DNA of 64,000 bases from an uncultured Psychroserpens sp. GTDB lineage: Bacteria > Bacteroidota > Bacteroidia > Flavobacteriales > Flavobacteriaceae. The notes beneath the pieces were generated by a model. The model had not been told where the DNA came from and did not search any database. It saw only the letters and a list, made by a program, of their open reading frames with translations. The stretch is taken from the NCBI RefSeq assembly GCF_947500255.1, contig NZ_CANMRL010000005.1, positions 62,001 to 126,000 of the forward strand, written 5' to 3'. Made by a program: the position numbers and the translations under genes. Of the stretch, positions 17,370-27,017 are shown piece after piece; within the stretch, counting starts at the first letter, position 1; each line of letters opens with the position of its first letter.

Positions 17370-20153
17370 TTAAATCTTATCTTTTAAATACTCACCAGTA
17401 ATAGACTTCTTATTCTTAACTATGTCTTCAGGAACTCCTTGTGCTATGAGCTGTCCGCCACGATTTCCGCCTTCAGGTCCTAAATCGATTACATAATCTG
17501 CACATTTTATAAGATCGAGATTGTGTTCAATTACAATAATCGAATGTCCTTTAGTAATCAATGCTTGAAATGATTTCAACAGTTTTTTAATATCATGAAA
17601 ATGTAAACCAGTTGTAGGTTCATCAAAAATAAATAGCGCATTATCACTTTTAGATCCTTTTCCAAGGAATGATGCTAATTTAATTCGTTGTGCTTCTCCA
17701 CCTGAAAGTGTAGAAGAACTTTGACCAAGAGCCACATAACCTAGACCAACATCTTGCAATGGTTGCAATTTGTTTTTAATTTTTGAAATATTATGTTGAT
17801 CAAAAAAAGCAATAGCATCATCAATGGTCATAGTTAAAATATCGTCAATATTTTTACCTTCAAAGGTGACTTCTAAAACATCTTTTTTGAAACGCTTTCC
17901 ATTACAGGTTTCACAAGTTAAATGCACATCGGCCATAAATTGCATTTCAATGGTCACTTCACCATCGCCTTTGCAAGTTTCACATCGACCACCATCAACA
18001 TTAAAGCTAAAATGCTTAGCTTGATAATTACGAATCTTACTCAATTTTTGACTCGAAAATAATGCTCTTATGTCGTCATATGCTTTAATATAAGTTACAG
18101 GGTTAGAGCGAGATGAACGACCAATAGGATTTTGATCTACAAACTCAATATGTTTAATGTTTTTATAGTTTCCTTTTAATTCGGTAAACTGTCCAGGTTT
18201 ATCCCCAAATCCTGTAAGTTGTTTTTGAATAGCCGGAAAAAGAATTTTCTTAACTAGTGTACTTTTTCCACTACCCGAAACGCCAGTAACAACGGTGAGC
18301 ATTTCCAAAGGGAAAGTCACATCAATATTTTGTAAGTTATGTTCTCTGGCACCAACAATTTCGATTTGATATTTTGAGGTTCTTCTATTTTTAGGCAGTT
18401 CAATCTCTAGTGTTTCATTTAAGTATTGTGCTGTTAATGACTCCGAATTTAAAATATCTTGATAGGTTCCAGTAGCGACAACTTCGCCACCAAAAGTCCC
18501 GGCTTCTGGTCCAATATCAATAATTTCATCTGCGGCTTTCATAATATCTTCATCATGTTCAACAACAATAACAGTGTTACCTAAATCACGAAGTGCCTGT
18601 AGTACTTTAATTAGTTTCTCAGTGTCTTTAGGGTGAAGTCCAATACTTGGCTCATCTAGTATATACATTGATCCTACTAAGCTACTTCCAAGTGATGTAG
18701 CCAAATTAATACGTTGACTTTCACCACCAGATAAAGTATTCGATTTTCGATTTAAGGTTAAGTAGTCTAATCCAACATTACTTAAAAATGATAATCTGTT
18801 GTTGATTTCTTTAAGCAAACGCTTGGCAATACTTGTATCATAATCATCTAGTTCTAATTGCTTGAAAAAATTAGCTAGATTATCAAGAGGCATTTCTACT
18901 AAATCTGTAATGGTGATACCTGCAATTTTCACATAATTGGCTTCCTCTCGTAATCGTTTTCCTTTACAGACATTACATTTTGTTTTTCCACGATAGCGCG
19001 ATAGCATCACGCGATTTTGAATTTTATAAGCTTTAGACTCTAATTCGGTAAAGAATGAGTTCAAGCCTTCAAAATAGTCATTGCCAGTCCAAATCAATTG
19101 TTTTTGTTCGTCTGATAATTCAAAAAATGGTTTGTGAATTGGGAAATCAAACTTATGAGAATTATTGACCAATTGATCGCGATACCAACTCATGCTTTCA
19201 CCTCGCCAAGGAAAAATTGCATTTTCATATACCGATAGTCCAGTATTAGGTATCACCAGATCTTCATCAATACCAATAACATCGCCATAGCCTTCACATT
19301 TTGGACACGCACCATAAGGATTATTAAAACTAAAGAGATGTGGATTGGGCTCTAAGAAGGTCATTCCATCCAATTCAAAACGATTATTAAATTCTGTACG
19401 CTTTTGATCAGAAAGGGATTCAATAGTACAAGTCCCTTTCCCTTCAAAGAAAGCAGTTTCGATAGCATCTGCTAATCGATTATAAAAGTCTTCTTCATGT
19501 TTAACTACAATTCGGTCAACAACTAAGAACACATCTTTTTTTATACGTTTCTCGATAGCATCATCAATTCTTAAAACTTCTTCATTATACTGAACCCGAG
19601 CATATCCTTGTTGCTTTAAAACATTTAGCTTATCATCCATTGTACGTCCTTCTTCCAAAATAATAGGAGAGAGGAGCAATAATTTGTCACGATCATCAAA
19701 AGACTTTACTAAGTCTAAGACGTCTTTGGTACGATGCTTTTTGACCAACTCTCCGGAAATAGGTGAGTAAGTCTTCCCGATTCTAGCAAACAGTAATTTT
19801 AAGTAGTCATAGATTTCAGTTGTAGTTCCAACAGTAGAACGCGGATTGGTACTATTTACTTTTTGTTCAATAGCAATAGCTGGAGCAATACCTTTGATAA
19901 GATCAACTTTTGGTTTATTAAGCCTTCCTAAGAATTGACGCGCATAGCTAGATAAACTCTCTACATAACGACGTTGACCCTCAGCATATAGGGTGTCAAA
20001 AGCTAAACTTGATTTTCCAGAACCCGATAAACCAGTAATCACCACTAATTTATTCCTTGGAATAACGACATCAATATTTTTTAGGTTGTGCAATTTTGCA
20101 CCTTTTATAATGATATTTTCTTTAGGGTTTAGGTCTAAAATGTTACTGTTCAT
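17370..20153 (-). CDS. uvrA: Excinuclease ABC subunit A
   Basis: Duplicated Walker A/ABC signature LSGGE, CxxC zinc motifs; start set to MNSNILDLNPKENIIIKGA. Confidence 0.97.
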   Translation of the reverse strand: MNSNILDLNPKENIIIKGAKLHNLKNIDVVIPRNKLVVITGLSGSGKSSLAFDTLYAEGQRRYVESLSSYARQFLGRLNKPKVDLIKGIAPAIAIEQKVNSTNPRSTVGTTTEIYDYLKLLFARIGKTYSPISGELVKKHRTKDVLDLVKSFDDRDKLLLLSPIILEEGRTMDDKLNVLKQQGYARVQYNEEVLRIDDAIEKRIKKDVFLVVDRIVVKHEEDFYNRLADAIETAFFEGKGTCTIESLSDQKRTEFNNRFELDGMTFLEPNPHLFSFNNPYGACPKCEGYGDVIGIDEDLVIPNTGLSVYENAIFPWRGESMSWYRDQLVNNSHKFDFPIHKPFFELSDEQKQLIWTGNDYFEGLNSFFTELESKAYKIQNRVMLSRYRGKTKCNVCKGKRLREEANYVKIAGITITDLVEMPLDNLANFFKQLELDDYDTSIAKRLLKEINNRLSFLSNVGLDYLTLNRKSNTLSGGESQRINLATSLGSSLVGSMYILDEPSIGLHPKDTEKLIKVLQALRDLGNTVIVVEHDEDIMKAADEIIDIGPEAGTFGGEVVATGTYQDILNSESLTAQYLNETLEIELPKNRRTSKYQIEIVGAREHNLQNIDVTFPLEMLTVVTGVSGSGKSTLVKKILFPAIQKQLTGFGDKPGQFTELKGNYKNIKHIEFVDQNPIGRSSRSNPVTYIKAYDDIRALFSSQKLSKIRNYQAKHFSFNVDGGRCETCKGDGEVTIEMQFMADVHLTCETCNGKRFKKDVLEVTFEGKNIDDILTMTIDDAIAFFDQHNISKIKNKLQPLQDVGLGYVALGQSSSTLSGGEAQRIKLASFLGKGSKSDNALFIFDEPTTGLHFHDIKKLLKSFQALITKGHSIIVIEHNLDLIKCADYVIDLGPEGGNRGGQLIAQGVPEDIVKNKKSITGEYLKDKI

Positions 20154-20251
20154 AGGAGTTGTAGCGAATAAGAAAGTGCAAAGATACGTCTTTTGATCAA
20201 GCTTAGAAAATGAATTATTGTTCATTAAAATGTTAAAGTTTTATACTTTTT

Positions 20252-20284
20252 TTTGGAATTCCGGAATGATTGTTGTTATATTTG
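20252..20284 (+). promoter_or_regulatory. Bacteroidetes-type housekeeping promoter of the ECF sigma gene
   Basis: TTTG (20252-20255), 21-nt spacer, TATATTTG (20277-20284). Confidence 0.6.
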
Positions 20285-20385
20285 AGAACATAAACAGTTA
20301 AAACCGAGTTGCCTATATTATAATATTACTTTAAAAAATGTAACCCCAAGCTTAGATTAAATTCTTTGCCCTTAAAGTAATAATT

Positions 20386-20970
20386 ATGAGACACGAACTT
20401 ATCACGGACGCTGTTTTAGTAAAAAACTACATGAATGGAGACGAAAGTGCTCTATCAGTCCTTATCCACAGACACAAGCAGAAAATTTACAGTTTTATTT
20501 ATTCAAAAGTCTTTGATAGAGATATCACTGAAGATATATTTCAGGATGCTTTTATTAAGGTTATTAAGAATCTAAAACTAGGGAAGTATAATGAAGAAGG
20601 TAAATTTTTGCCTTGGGTGATGCGTATATCTCATAATTTGGTTATTGATCATTTCAGAAAGAACAACAGAATGCCAAAATTTGATAATTCGGGTGATTTT
20701 AATATTTTTTCTGTGTTAAGTGATTCGGCTATGAATGCTGAAAAACGCTTGATTAAAGACCAGGTAGAATGTGATTTAAGACGTATTATAGAAGAACTTC
20801 CTGAAGATCAAAAAGAGGTGTTAATTATGCGTATGTATAAGGATATGAGCTTTAAGGAAATCTCAGACAGAACGGGTGTTAGCATTAATACTGCTTTAGG
20901 GAGAATGCGTTATGCACTCATTAATTTAAGAAAGGTCATCGATAAGAATAATATTATTTTAACAAATTGA
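20386..20970 (+). CDS. RNA polymerase sigma factor, sigma-70 family (ECF type)
   Basis: Sigma region 2 (EDIFQDAFIKVIKNL) and region 4 (MSFKEISDRTGVSINTALGRMRYAL). Confidence 0.92.
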   Translation: MRHELITDAVLVKNYMNGDESALSVLIHRHKQKIYSFIYSKVFDRDITEDIFQDAFIKVIKNLKLGKYNEEGKFLPWVMRISHNLVIDHFRKNNRMPKFDNSGDFNIFSVLSDSAMNAEKRLIKDQVECDLRRIIEELPEDQKEVLIMRMYKDMSFKEISDRTGVSINTALGRMRYALINLRKVIDKNNIILTN

Positions 20971-21028
20971 TACAATAAGTTAAGTTTTGTTGCGTTAATA
21001 AAAGTGATAACAAACTAAAAAACGTAAA

Positions 21029-21172
21029 ATGGCAAAACTTTACTCAGAATGTCCCCAAAAACAAAACGACCTCAACCCAAAAGAAGAGACAGTGGATTTT
21101 CTTTTGAATTATTCTAAGGCTTTAAGTGTTATACATTATAATAATTTGAAGTTTGAAGCACTTCAAAACTAA
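21029..21172 (+). CDS. 47-aa small protein downstream of the ECF sigma factor (not in supplied ORF track)
   Basis: ATG to TAA: MAKLYSECPQKQNDLNPKEETVDFLLNYSKALSVIHYNNLKFEALQN, followed by a terminator. Confidence 0.7.
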   Translation: MAKLYSECPQKQNDLNPKEETVDFLLNYSKALSVIHYNNLKFEALQN

Positions 21173-21181
21173 ATTTGAAAA

Positions 21182-21215
21182 AATCCTGAATCGTTAGTCT
21201 TCAGGATTTTTTTTT
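21182..21215 (+). terminator. Rho-independent terminator after the small ORF
   Basis: AATCCTGAA ... TTCAGGATT followed by a T tract. Confidence 0.8.
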
Positions 21216-21762
21216 ATACTACTACTAATAGCTTTTCGAAGCTATTTAACTCATGTGTTTCGGTATCTAATTCAATCATTAGTTTACCTTTTTTTAAAGT
21301 AACCAAATGCACATCTTTATTTTCTAAAAGAGAACTAAGAATTATTATTAAATCTGAAATGAGCTTAGAAGGCTTTTGGTCAGATATTAGTACATATTTA
21401 CTATGTTTATTTAGTGTTGATGTACTTTTTTTGAAAGTATCTAGAATCGATTTCCTTCTAATGGTGAATTTCAAATTTGTGTCTAATTGTGTAGACCATT
21501 TTGTTCGAATTCTCAAGCTTTGTTTTTTAGATGATAGAAATATATTCCAATTATAAGTGAAAGTAGATTTTTCATACATCAGCGTCCAAGATCTTGGCTG
21601 GTCAATTTTTCCAGATATGAGATAAGACCAAGCATTATAAGTTCCTTTTACTTTTCCTTTCTTAGAAGCAATATAATTTTCAAATTCTTGACAAAATTCT
21701 TGATTCTTTTTATAGAAAGTGGACGATAATTCTGTTGAAGTTGCATCTGATTTGATTTTCAT
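21214..21762 (-). CDS. Hypothetical protein
   Basis: 182-aa open frame with no overlapping better candidate. Confidence 0.55.
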   Translation of the reverse strand: MKIKSDATSTELSSTFYKKNQEFCQEFENYIASKKGKVKGTYNAWSYLISGKIDQPRSWTLMYEKSTFTYNWNIFLSSKKQSLRIRTKWSTQLDTNLKFTIRRKSILDTFKKSTSTLNKHSKYVLISDQKPSKLISDLIIILSSLLENKDVHLVTLKKGKLMIELDTETHELNSFEKLLVVV

Positions 21763-21826
21763 AAAATTAAAGTGCTTATCTATGTGTTCGAATTAATCAT
21801 AAAATGTTACACTTTAAAGCGTAAAT

Positions 21827-22381
21827 CTAATCTTCAATGTAATGTGTTTTGAATAGTACTTCGACATAATTACTCGTTGTCAAGTATTCCTGTTTTAAGC
21901 GTTTTAAATAATTGATAACCTCATCTCTGTCTTTATAATTTGGTTTTAGACAATTATTAGAATCATTGTCCCAAATAGTAATTGCTATATACCAATCCTC
22001 ATGTCTGGATACATAAAAATCTGATAACTGCGAATCTATATTCTTACTTTCTAAGGCTAAATCTATAACGATAGGAGCAAAGTTGAGTGTTTTATTTGGA
22101 ATTTCTGCTTCATAAAAAGATAGAAAATATTGTTTATTCTTTAGTTTGAATGGGACATCGTAATCTACATCGATATGATTTAACTGAAACTTAGTATTGA
22201 TGTAATTGTAGAATTCATTAGCCTCTTTTGTGTCTTGAAAGATAAAGGCATATTCCTTTGGTAGTGTACGTCTAAACTTTTTAGCGACCATTATTTTTTG
22301 GTCTTTAATTTTTGGAGCTATTCTAATAGGTATACAGGATGTAACTAATATGATTAGTGTGAAATAGTAGATTGATTTCAT
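21827..22381 (-). CDS. Hypothetical lipoprotein
   Basis: Lipobox LVTSC near N-terminus. Confidence 0.6.
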   Translation of the reverse strand: MKSIYYFTLIILVTSCIPIRIAPKIKDQKIMVAKKFRRTLPKEYAFIFQDTKEANEFYNYINTKFQLNHIDVDYDVPFKLKNKQYFLSFYEAEIPNKTLNFAPIVIDLALESKNIDSQLSDFYVSRHEDWYIAITIWDNDSNNCLKPNYKDRDEVINYLKRLKQEYLTTSNYVEVLFKTHYIED

Positions 22382-22434
22382 AAAAAGAGTTTCCTCTCAA
22401 TGCACAATTATTATACCAAATAGACGATTATTAC

Positions 22435-23091
22435 CTATTTCAATTTTTTGTAATAATCATCTAGAACCGACTTTCTACCTATAGTCTTTGTGATGATATC
22501 TTTATCTAGATTCCAACCCCTAGCTGGTGAATATTCTCTTCCATACCAAATGATTTGTAAATGAAGATCATTCCATAATTCTTTTGGAAATAAGCGTTTT
22601 GCATCTTTTTCGGTCTGTACCACGTTTTTACCGTTAGTTAGATTCCAACGGTACATCAAACGATGGATGTGTGTGTCTACAGGAAAAGCAGGAATCCCAA
22701 AAGCTTGAGACAATACAACAGCAGCAGTTTTATGACCTACAGCTGGAAGTGCTTCAAGTTCCTCATAGGTTTGAGGTACTTTACCATCGTGCTTGTCGAT
22801 CAAAATATGTGATAAACCATAAATGCCTTTACTTTTCATAGGAGACAGACCAACAGGTTTTATGATTTCTCTTATCTCTTCAACCGAAAGCTTAATCATA
22901 TCATAAGGATTATCAGCTTTCTCAAACAAAAGTGGTGTAATTTGATTAACACGTACATCGGTACTCTGTGCAGACATTAATACTGCTATAAGTAAAGTAT
23001 AAGGGTCTTTATGCTCTAAAGGAATTGGAATTGTTGGGTAAAGCTCGTTTAACGTTCTTATAACAAAATCTACTTTCTCTTGTTTGGTCAT
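22435..23091 (-). CDS. nth: Endonuclease III
   Basis: HhH (ALPAVGHKTAAVVL) and catalytic VDTHIHR; start MTKQEKVDF. Confidence 0.92.
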   Translation of the reverse strand: MTKQEKVDFVIRTLNELYPTIPIPLEHKDPYTLLIAVLMSAQSTDVRVNQITPLLFEKADNPYDMIKLSVEEIREIIKPVGLSPMKSKGIYGLSHILIDKHDGKVPQTYEELEALPAVGHKTAAVVLSQAFGIPAFPVDTHIHRLMYRWNLTNGKNVVQTEKDAKRLFPKELWNDLHLQIIWYGREYSPARGWNLDKDIITKTIGRKSVLDDYYKKLK

Positions 23092-23096
23092 TGTTG

Positions 23097-23104
23097 TATA
23101 TTTG
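23097..23104 (+). promoter_or_regulatory. Candidate -7 element of bcp
   Basis: TATATTTG in the 31-bp divergent gap between nth and bcp; no clear -33 element seen. Confidence 0.4.
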
Positions 23105-23122
23105 ATCACAAAAATAAGCAAT

Positions 23123-23578
23123 ATGAAGACATTAAAAGCAGGAGATAAAGTACCAAATTTTACAGTCAATGATCAAGATGGCAATGCGGTCTCTCTTTCT
23201 GACTACAAAGGGAAAAAATTAGTTGTTTTTTTCTATCCTAAAGCCAATACACCAACATGTACAGTAGAAGCTTGTAACTTGGGAGAAAATTATAAAGCTT
23301 TGCAAGATGCTGGTTATAATATTTTAGGTGTAAGTGCCGATTCTGAAAAGCGCCAATCTAATTTTAAAAATAAATTTAATTTTCCTTATCCGTTATTAGC
23401 AGATACAGAAAAGGAAGTGATTAATGCTTTTGGAGTTTGGGGACCTAAAAAATTTATGGGACGCGAATTTGATGGTATCCATCGTATCACGTTTATTGTT
23501 AATGAGGACGGTGTTGTTGATCGTGTTATTGATAAAGTAAAAGCCAAAATCCATACAGACCAGATTTTAGAAGCATAA
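23123..23578 (+). CDS. bcp: Thioredoxin-dependent thiol peroxidase (Bcp-type peroxiredoxin)
   Basis: FYPKANTPTCTVEACNLGENY. Confidence 0.92.
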   Translation: MKTLKAGDKVPNFTVNDQDGNAVSLSDYKGKKLVVFFYPKANTPTCTVEACNLGENYKALQDAGYNILGVSADSEKRQSNFKNKFNFPYPLLADTEKEVINAFGVWGPKKFMGREFDGIHRITFIVNEDGVVDRVIDKVKAKIHTDQILEA

Positions 23579-23601
23579 CCGAAATAGGATACTTAAATAC
23601 T

Positions 23602-23640
23602 AAAAAAAGCCGCATATTAAATATGCAGCTTTTTTTTTTT
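23602..23640 (+). terminator. Terminator downstream of bcp
   Basis: AAAAAGC-C-GCATATTAAATATGC-A-GCTTTTTTTTTT. Confidence 0.8.
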
Positions 23641-23660
23641 GTGTCTTTTATTTAGATAAC

Positions 23661-25112
23661 TTATTCTCCTAAGTGTACCTGCTCAGTTTCACAACCAAAA
23701 AGGCTTTTTTCTTTAATAAGATTTGAAACACCTTCAGGGAGCATGTTTTCCCAGCCATCTTCTCCTTCGGCAATCATTTTTAATACTGTTCTAGAGAACA
23801 CATTTAATATTGATTCATCAAAATCTGTGATATCCACAACCTTACCATTATACTTAAAGAATTTGTATAATTCTTTCATTCTAGGATGCACTTTTAAGTT
23901 TTCACTATCTGTTAATGTATCATCATCATTTTGCATTGGATATAGATAAACACGTAAGTCTTTAAAGAATAGTTTTCCAAAGGCTTCTAAAATTCCACCA
24001 CTCAAGTGACGATAATATTTCTCATCAAAGATATCTACTAAGTTATTAACTCCCATAGCTAATCCCATTCTACTCTTTGTATATTGAGAGAAGTATTCTA
24101 CAAGTTTATAATACTCTTGAAAATTTGAAATTAAAACGGTTTGACCTAAAGAACATAATAGTCGTGCACGATCCATAAAATCTTGCTCATCGATTTCTCC
24201 TTCAGCTCTAAGATTTGATAAGGTAATTTCAAAAATCACCTGCGTTTTTTCGGGATCAACTTTATTTTCTTTAATAAACATGTCATAAGATTTCTTATAC
24301 ATGTCCATATTAACTTTAGTTACAGGTCTAAAACTACCACGTAAAGTCAAGATGTTTTTCTTGTAAAGTACTCTAGCTGGTAATACGTTATTTCCGTCAG
24401 GAGCAAACATGACCGCATCAGTCATTCCATTTTTAACAAGTTGTAAACTCATTAAACGGTTATCTACATCTTCAAACACAGGACCAGAGAAATTAATGGT
24501 ATCTATTTCAACTTGATCTTTATCTAAGTGATCATAGAGGTAGCGCAATAACTTTCTTGGTTCATTGTACTTATAAAAAGCACCATAGATAAGGTTGGTT
24601 CCTAAAACACCTAATGTCTCTTGTTGTAGTCTGGCATCATTCTCTTTAAAACGAATGTGCAATACAATTTCATTATAGCCTTGATTTGGATCTACTTGAT
24701 ATTTAATACCAACCCAGCCGTGTCCTTTATATTTCTTTGCAAAATCAATAGTCGCTACTGTATTAGCATAGGCAAAGAACATTTTATTTGGATGCACATC
24801 CCTTTTAATTCGTTCTTCTACTAAATTTACTTCATGGTCTAACATTTTCCGAAGTCGAGCTTCGGTTACATAACGTCTATCATTTTCAATACCATAAATC
24901 GCATCACTGAAGGCTTTGTCGTATGCAGACATTGCTTTTGCGATGGTTCCGGAAGCACCTCCAGCTCTAAAGAACTGACGAACAGTTTCTTGACCAGCTC
25001 CAATTTCGGCAAACGTTCCGTAGATATTTTCATTTAAGTTGATGCGTAAACATTTCGTTTTTAGCGAAGGAATCTCATCAAACTCTTTGTCTCCTTTTAA
25101 GGTTATCTCCAT
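23661..25112 (-). CDS. Conserved hypothetical protein (long Bacteroidetes family)
   Basis: 483-aa intact frame with no recognised catalytic motif. Confidence 0.7.
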   Translation of the reverse strand: MEITLKGDKEFDEIPSLKTKCLRINLNENIYGTFAEIGAGQETVRQFFRAGGASGTIAKAMSAYDKAFSDAIYGIENDRRYVTEARLRKMLDHEVNLVEERIKRDVHPNKMFFAYANTVATIDFAKKYKGHGWVGIKYQVDPNQGYNEIVLHIRFKENDARLQQETLGVLGTNLIYGAFYKYNEPRKLLRYLYDHLDKDQVEIDTINFSGPVFEDVDNRLMSLQLVKNGMTDAVMFAPDGNNVLPARVLYKKNILTLRGSFRPVTKVNMDMYKKSYDMFIKENKVDPEKTQVIFEITLSNLRAEGEIDEQDFMDRARLLCSLGQTVLISNFQEYYKLVEYFSQYTKSRMGLAMGVNNLVDIFDEKYYRHLSGGILEAFGKLFFKDLRVYLYPMQNDDDTLTDSENLKVHPRMKELYKFFKYNGKVVDITDFDESILNVFSRTVLKMIAEGEDGWENMLPEGVSNLIKEKSLFGCETEQVHLGE

Positions 25113-25206
25113 CTTTTATTTTGGGTTTGTCAACAATACAAAGGTATTAAAATAGGTGTTCAAACTAAAAAAATAAGTTCTATTTTTACAGCAAATAAAA
25201 TTAAAG

Positions 25207-25968
25207 TTGAAAGTTACATTTTTAGGAACAGGAACATCACAAGGCATCCCAGTAATTGGTAGTGATCATCCTGTATGCTTAAGTAATAATCCTAAGGACA
25301 AGCGTTTACGGGTTTCGGTGTTGATTGAATGGGACGATTATACCTATGTCATCGATTGTGGTCCAGACTTTAGACAACAAATGCTAAACACTAATTGTAG
25401 TAAGATTGATGGTGTCGTGTTTACGCATGAACATGCAGATCACACTGCAGGTCTAGATGATATTCGTCCGTTTTATTTTCGTCAAGGAGACATTCCGTTT
25501 TATGCGCATAAGCGTGTTTTGGGAGAATTGGCTAAGCGTTTCAATTATATTTTTACGACAGAAGATAAATATCCTGGAGTGCCAAGTGTAATTCAGCATG
25601 AAATTAAAAATGAACCCTTTTTACTTGGAAATTTAAACGTTGTACCTGTTAATGGGTATCATCATAAATTGCAGGTATTCGGATTCCGCTTTGGAGATTT
25701 TGCATATCTCACCGATATGAAGACCGTTGTTGAAGAAGAAATTGAAAAGATTATAGGAGTTAAGGTTTTAGTTGTTAATGCTTTACGTGAAAAGGAGCAT
25801 ATTTCTCATTTCAATCTTGATGAAGCTTTAGCTTTTATTGAAAAAGTAAGACCAGAAACAGCTTATTTAACTCATATTAGTCATTATTTAGGTTTTCATG
25901 ATGACGTACAACAAAGATTGCCAGAAAACGTTTATTTAGCTTACGATAACTTACAAATAGAATTATAA
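25207..25968 (+). CDS. MBL-fold metallohydrolase (PhnP/RNase Z-like)
   Basis: FLGTGTSQGIPVIGSDHPVC and THEHADHTAGLDDIR; TTG start. Confidence 0.9.
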   Translation: MKVTFLGTGTSQGIPVIGSDHPVCLSNNPKDKRLRVSVLIEWDDYTYVIDCGPDFRQQMLNTNCSKIDGVVFTHEHADHTAGLDDIRPFYFRQGDIPFYAHKRVLGELAKRFNYIFTTEDKYPGVPSVIQHEIKNEPFLLGNLNVVPVNGYHHKLQVFGFRFGDFAYLTDMKTVVEEEIEKIIGVKVLVVNALREKEHISHFNLDEALAFIEKVRPETAYLTHISHYLGFHDDVQQRLPENVYLAYDNLQIEL

Positions 25969-25973
25969 TTATT

Positions 25974-26477
25974 ATGAAGAGTAGAATTTTTATGTACCTG
26001 TTTATTTTCACACTATTACTTGTGATTTTTCAATTTGTGAATTCAAAGAATATCATAGAAGAATATGACGGACAACTAACTAGTTATAAGGATGTGAATA
26101 CACAACTTAGAGATTCTATTAGAACAATGGAGGATAATATTGTTGAAGATTTGTACACATTTAGATTTGATACAAATGACGATGCAATGACTTACTGGGA
26201 AAATAGAGGGTTTAGAATCTCAGAATTTGTTCCATCAATAAAAGACGGACTTATTAGTCTTAACGAATATGATACCGAAGATCATCCACTAGTGCCTTTT
26301 GCATCGATGTCTGGTGAAAAAATGCGTATCGATCAAATTAGAATGCTCAACCACAAATGGATCATTCTTAATTTTACCGATGGGAAATATTTTGGAGAAA
26401 TGCTTTTAGGTTATGATTTAGATGACAATGGAAATGTCAAGTTTACAGAATTAGGGTCTTTATTATATCAACCTTAA
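25974..26477 (+). CDS. Hypothetical membrane-anchored protein
   Basis: N-terminal TM segment. Confidence 0.6.
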   Translation: MKSRIFMYLFIFTLLLVIFQFVNSKNIIEEYDGQLTSYKDVNTQLRDSIRTMEDNIVEDLYTFRFDTNDDAMTYWENRGFRISEFVPSIKDGLISLNEYDTEDHPLVPFASMSGEKMRIDQIRMLNHKWIILNFTDGKYFGEMLLGYDLDDNGNVKFTELGSLLYQP

Positions 26478-26479
26478 TT

Positions 26480-27013
26480 TTATTGCTGTTGTTTTAGCCA
26501 TGTGCCTCTAGTAATACTAAAGACATTAAACTCATCTACTTTTTTCTCGAAAGTCATTCCGTTTTTCTTGGCTACAATTTCTGAACCTATATTGTCTAGA
26601 TGCATCATCGACATTAGGTTATCTGTGAGTTCATGTTCAAAGCAAAAGTCTTTACATTTTATAGCAGCCTCTTGGGCATAACCTTTTCCCCAATATTCTG
26701 GTAGAATAGAATATCCAATTTCTAAACGTTCTTCGTCTTCAACGGTTTGAATAAGTAACCCACTTTGACCTATAAGCTTATCAGTGCGTTTGTCGATTAG
26801 AGCATTCATACCACCAAGATTATTGTTGTACCTATGAAACACTTTATTGAACCAAAACTCACATTGCTCCATTTGTGATAAGCCTTTAGGCATACCTAAA
26901 AACTCATCTATACGCTCTTCTTTAAATAGCGGCAGCCAACTGTCGAAGTCATCTTTAGTGACTAACCTAAAATATAAGCGTTCTGTTTCTTCGCCTGTAA
27001 GAAGGTAGTTCAT
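26480..27013 (-). CDS. GNAT family N-acetyltransferase (RimJ/RimL type)
   Basis: IGYSILPEYWGKGYAQEAA ... NIGSEIVAKKNGM. Confidence 0.85.
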   Translation of the reverse strand: MNYLLTGEETERLYFRLVTKDDFDSWLPLFKEERIDEFLGMPKGLSQMEQCEFWFNKVFHRYNNNLGGMNALIDKRTDKLIGQSGLLIQTVEDEERLEIGYSILPEYWGKGYAQEAAIKCKDFCFEHELTDNLMSMMHLDNIGSEIVAKKNGMTFEKKVDEFNVFSITRGTWLKQQQ

Positions 27014-27017
27014 AGAT

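Noticed and set aside
19993-20196. 67-aa plus-strand ORF over the uvrA start
   Set aside because: Antisense to the conserved UvrA Walker A region; no independent support.
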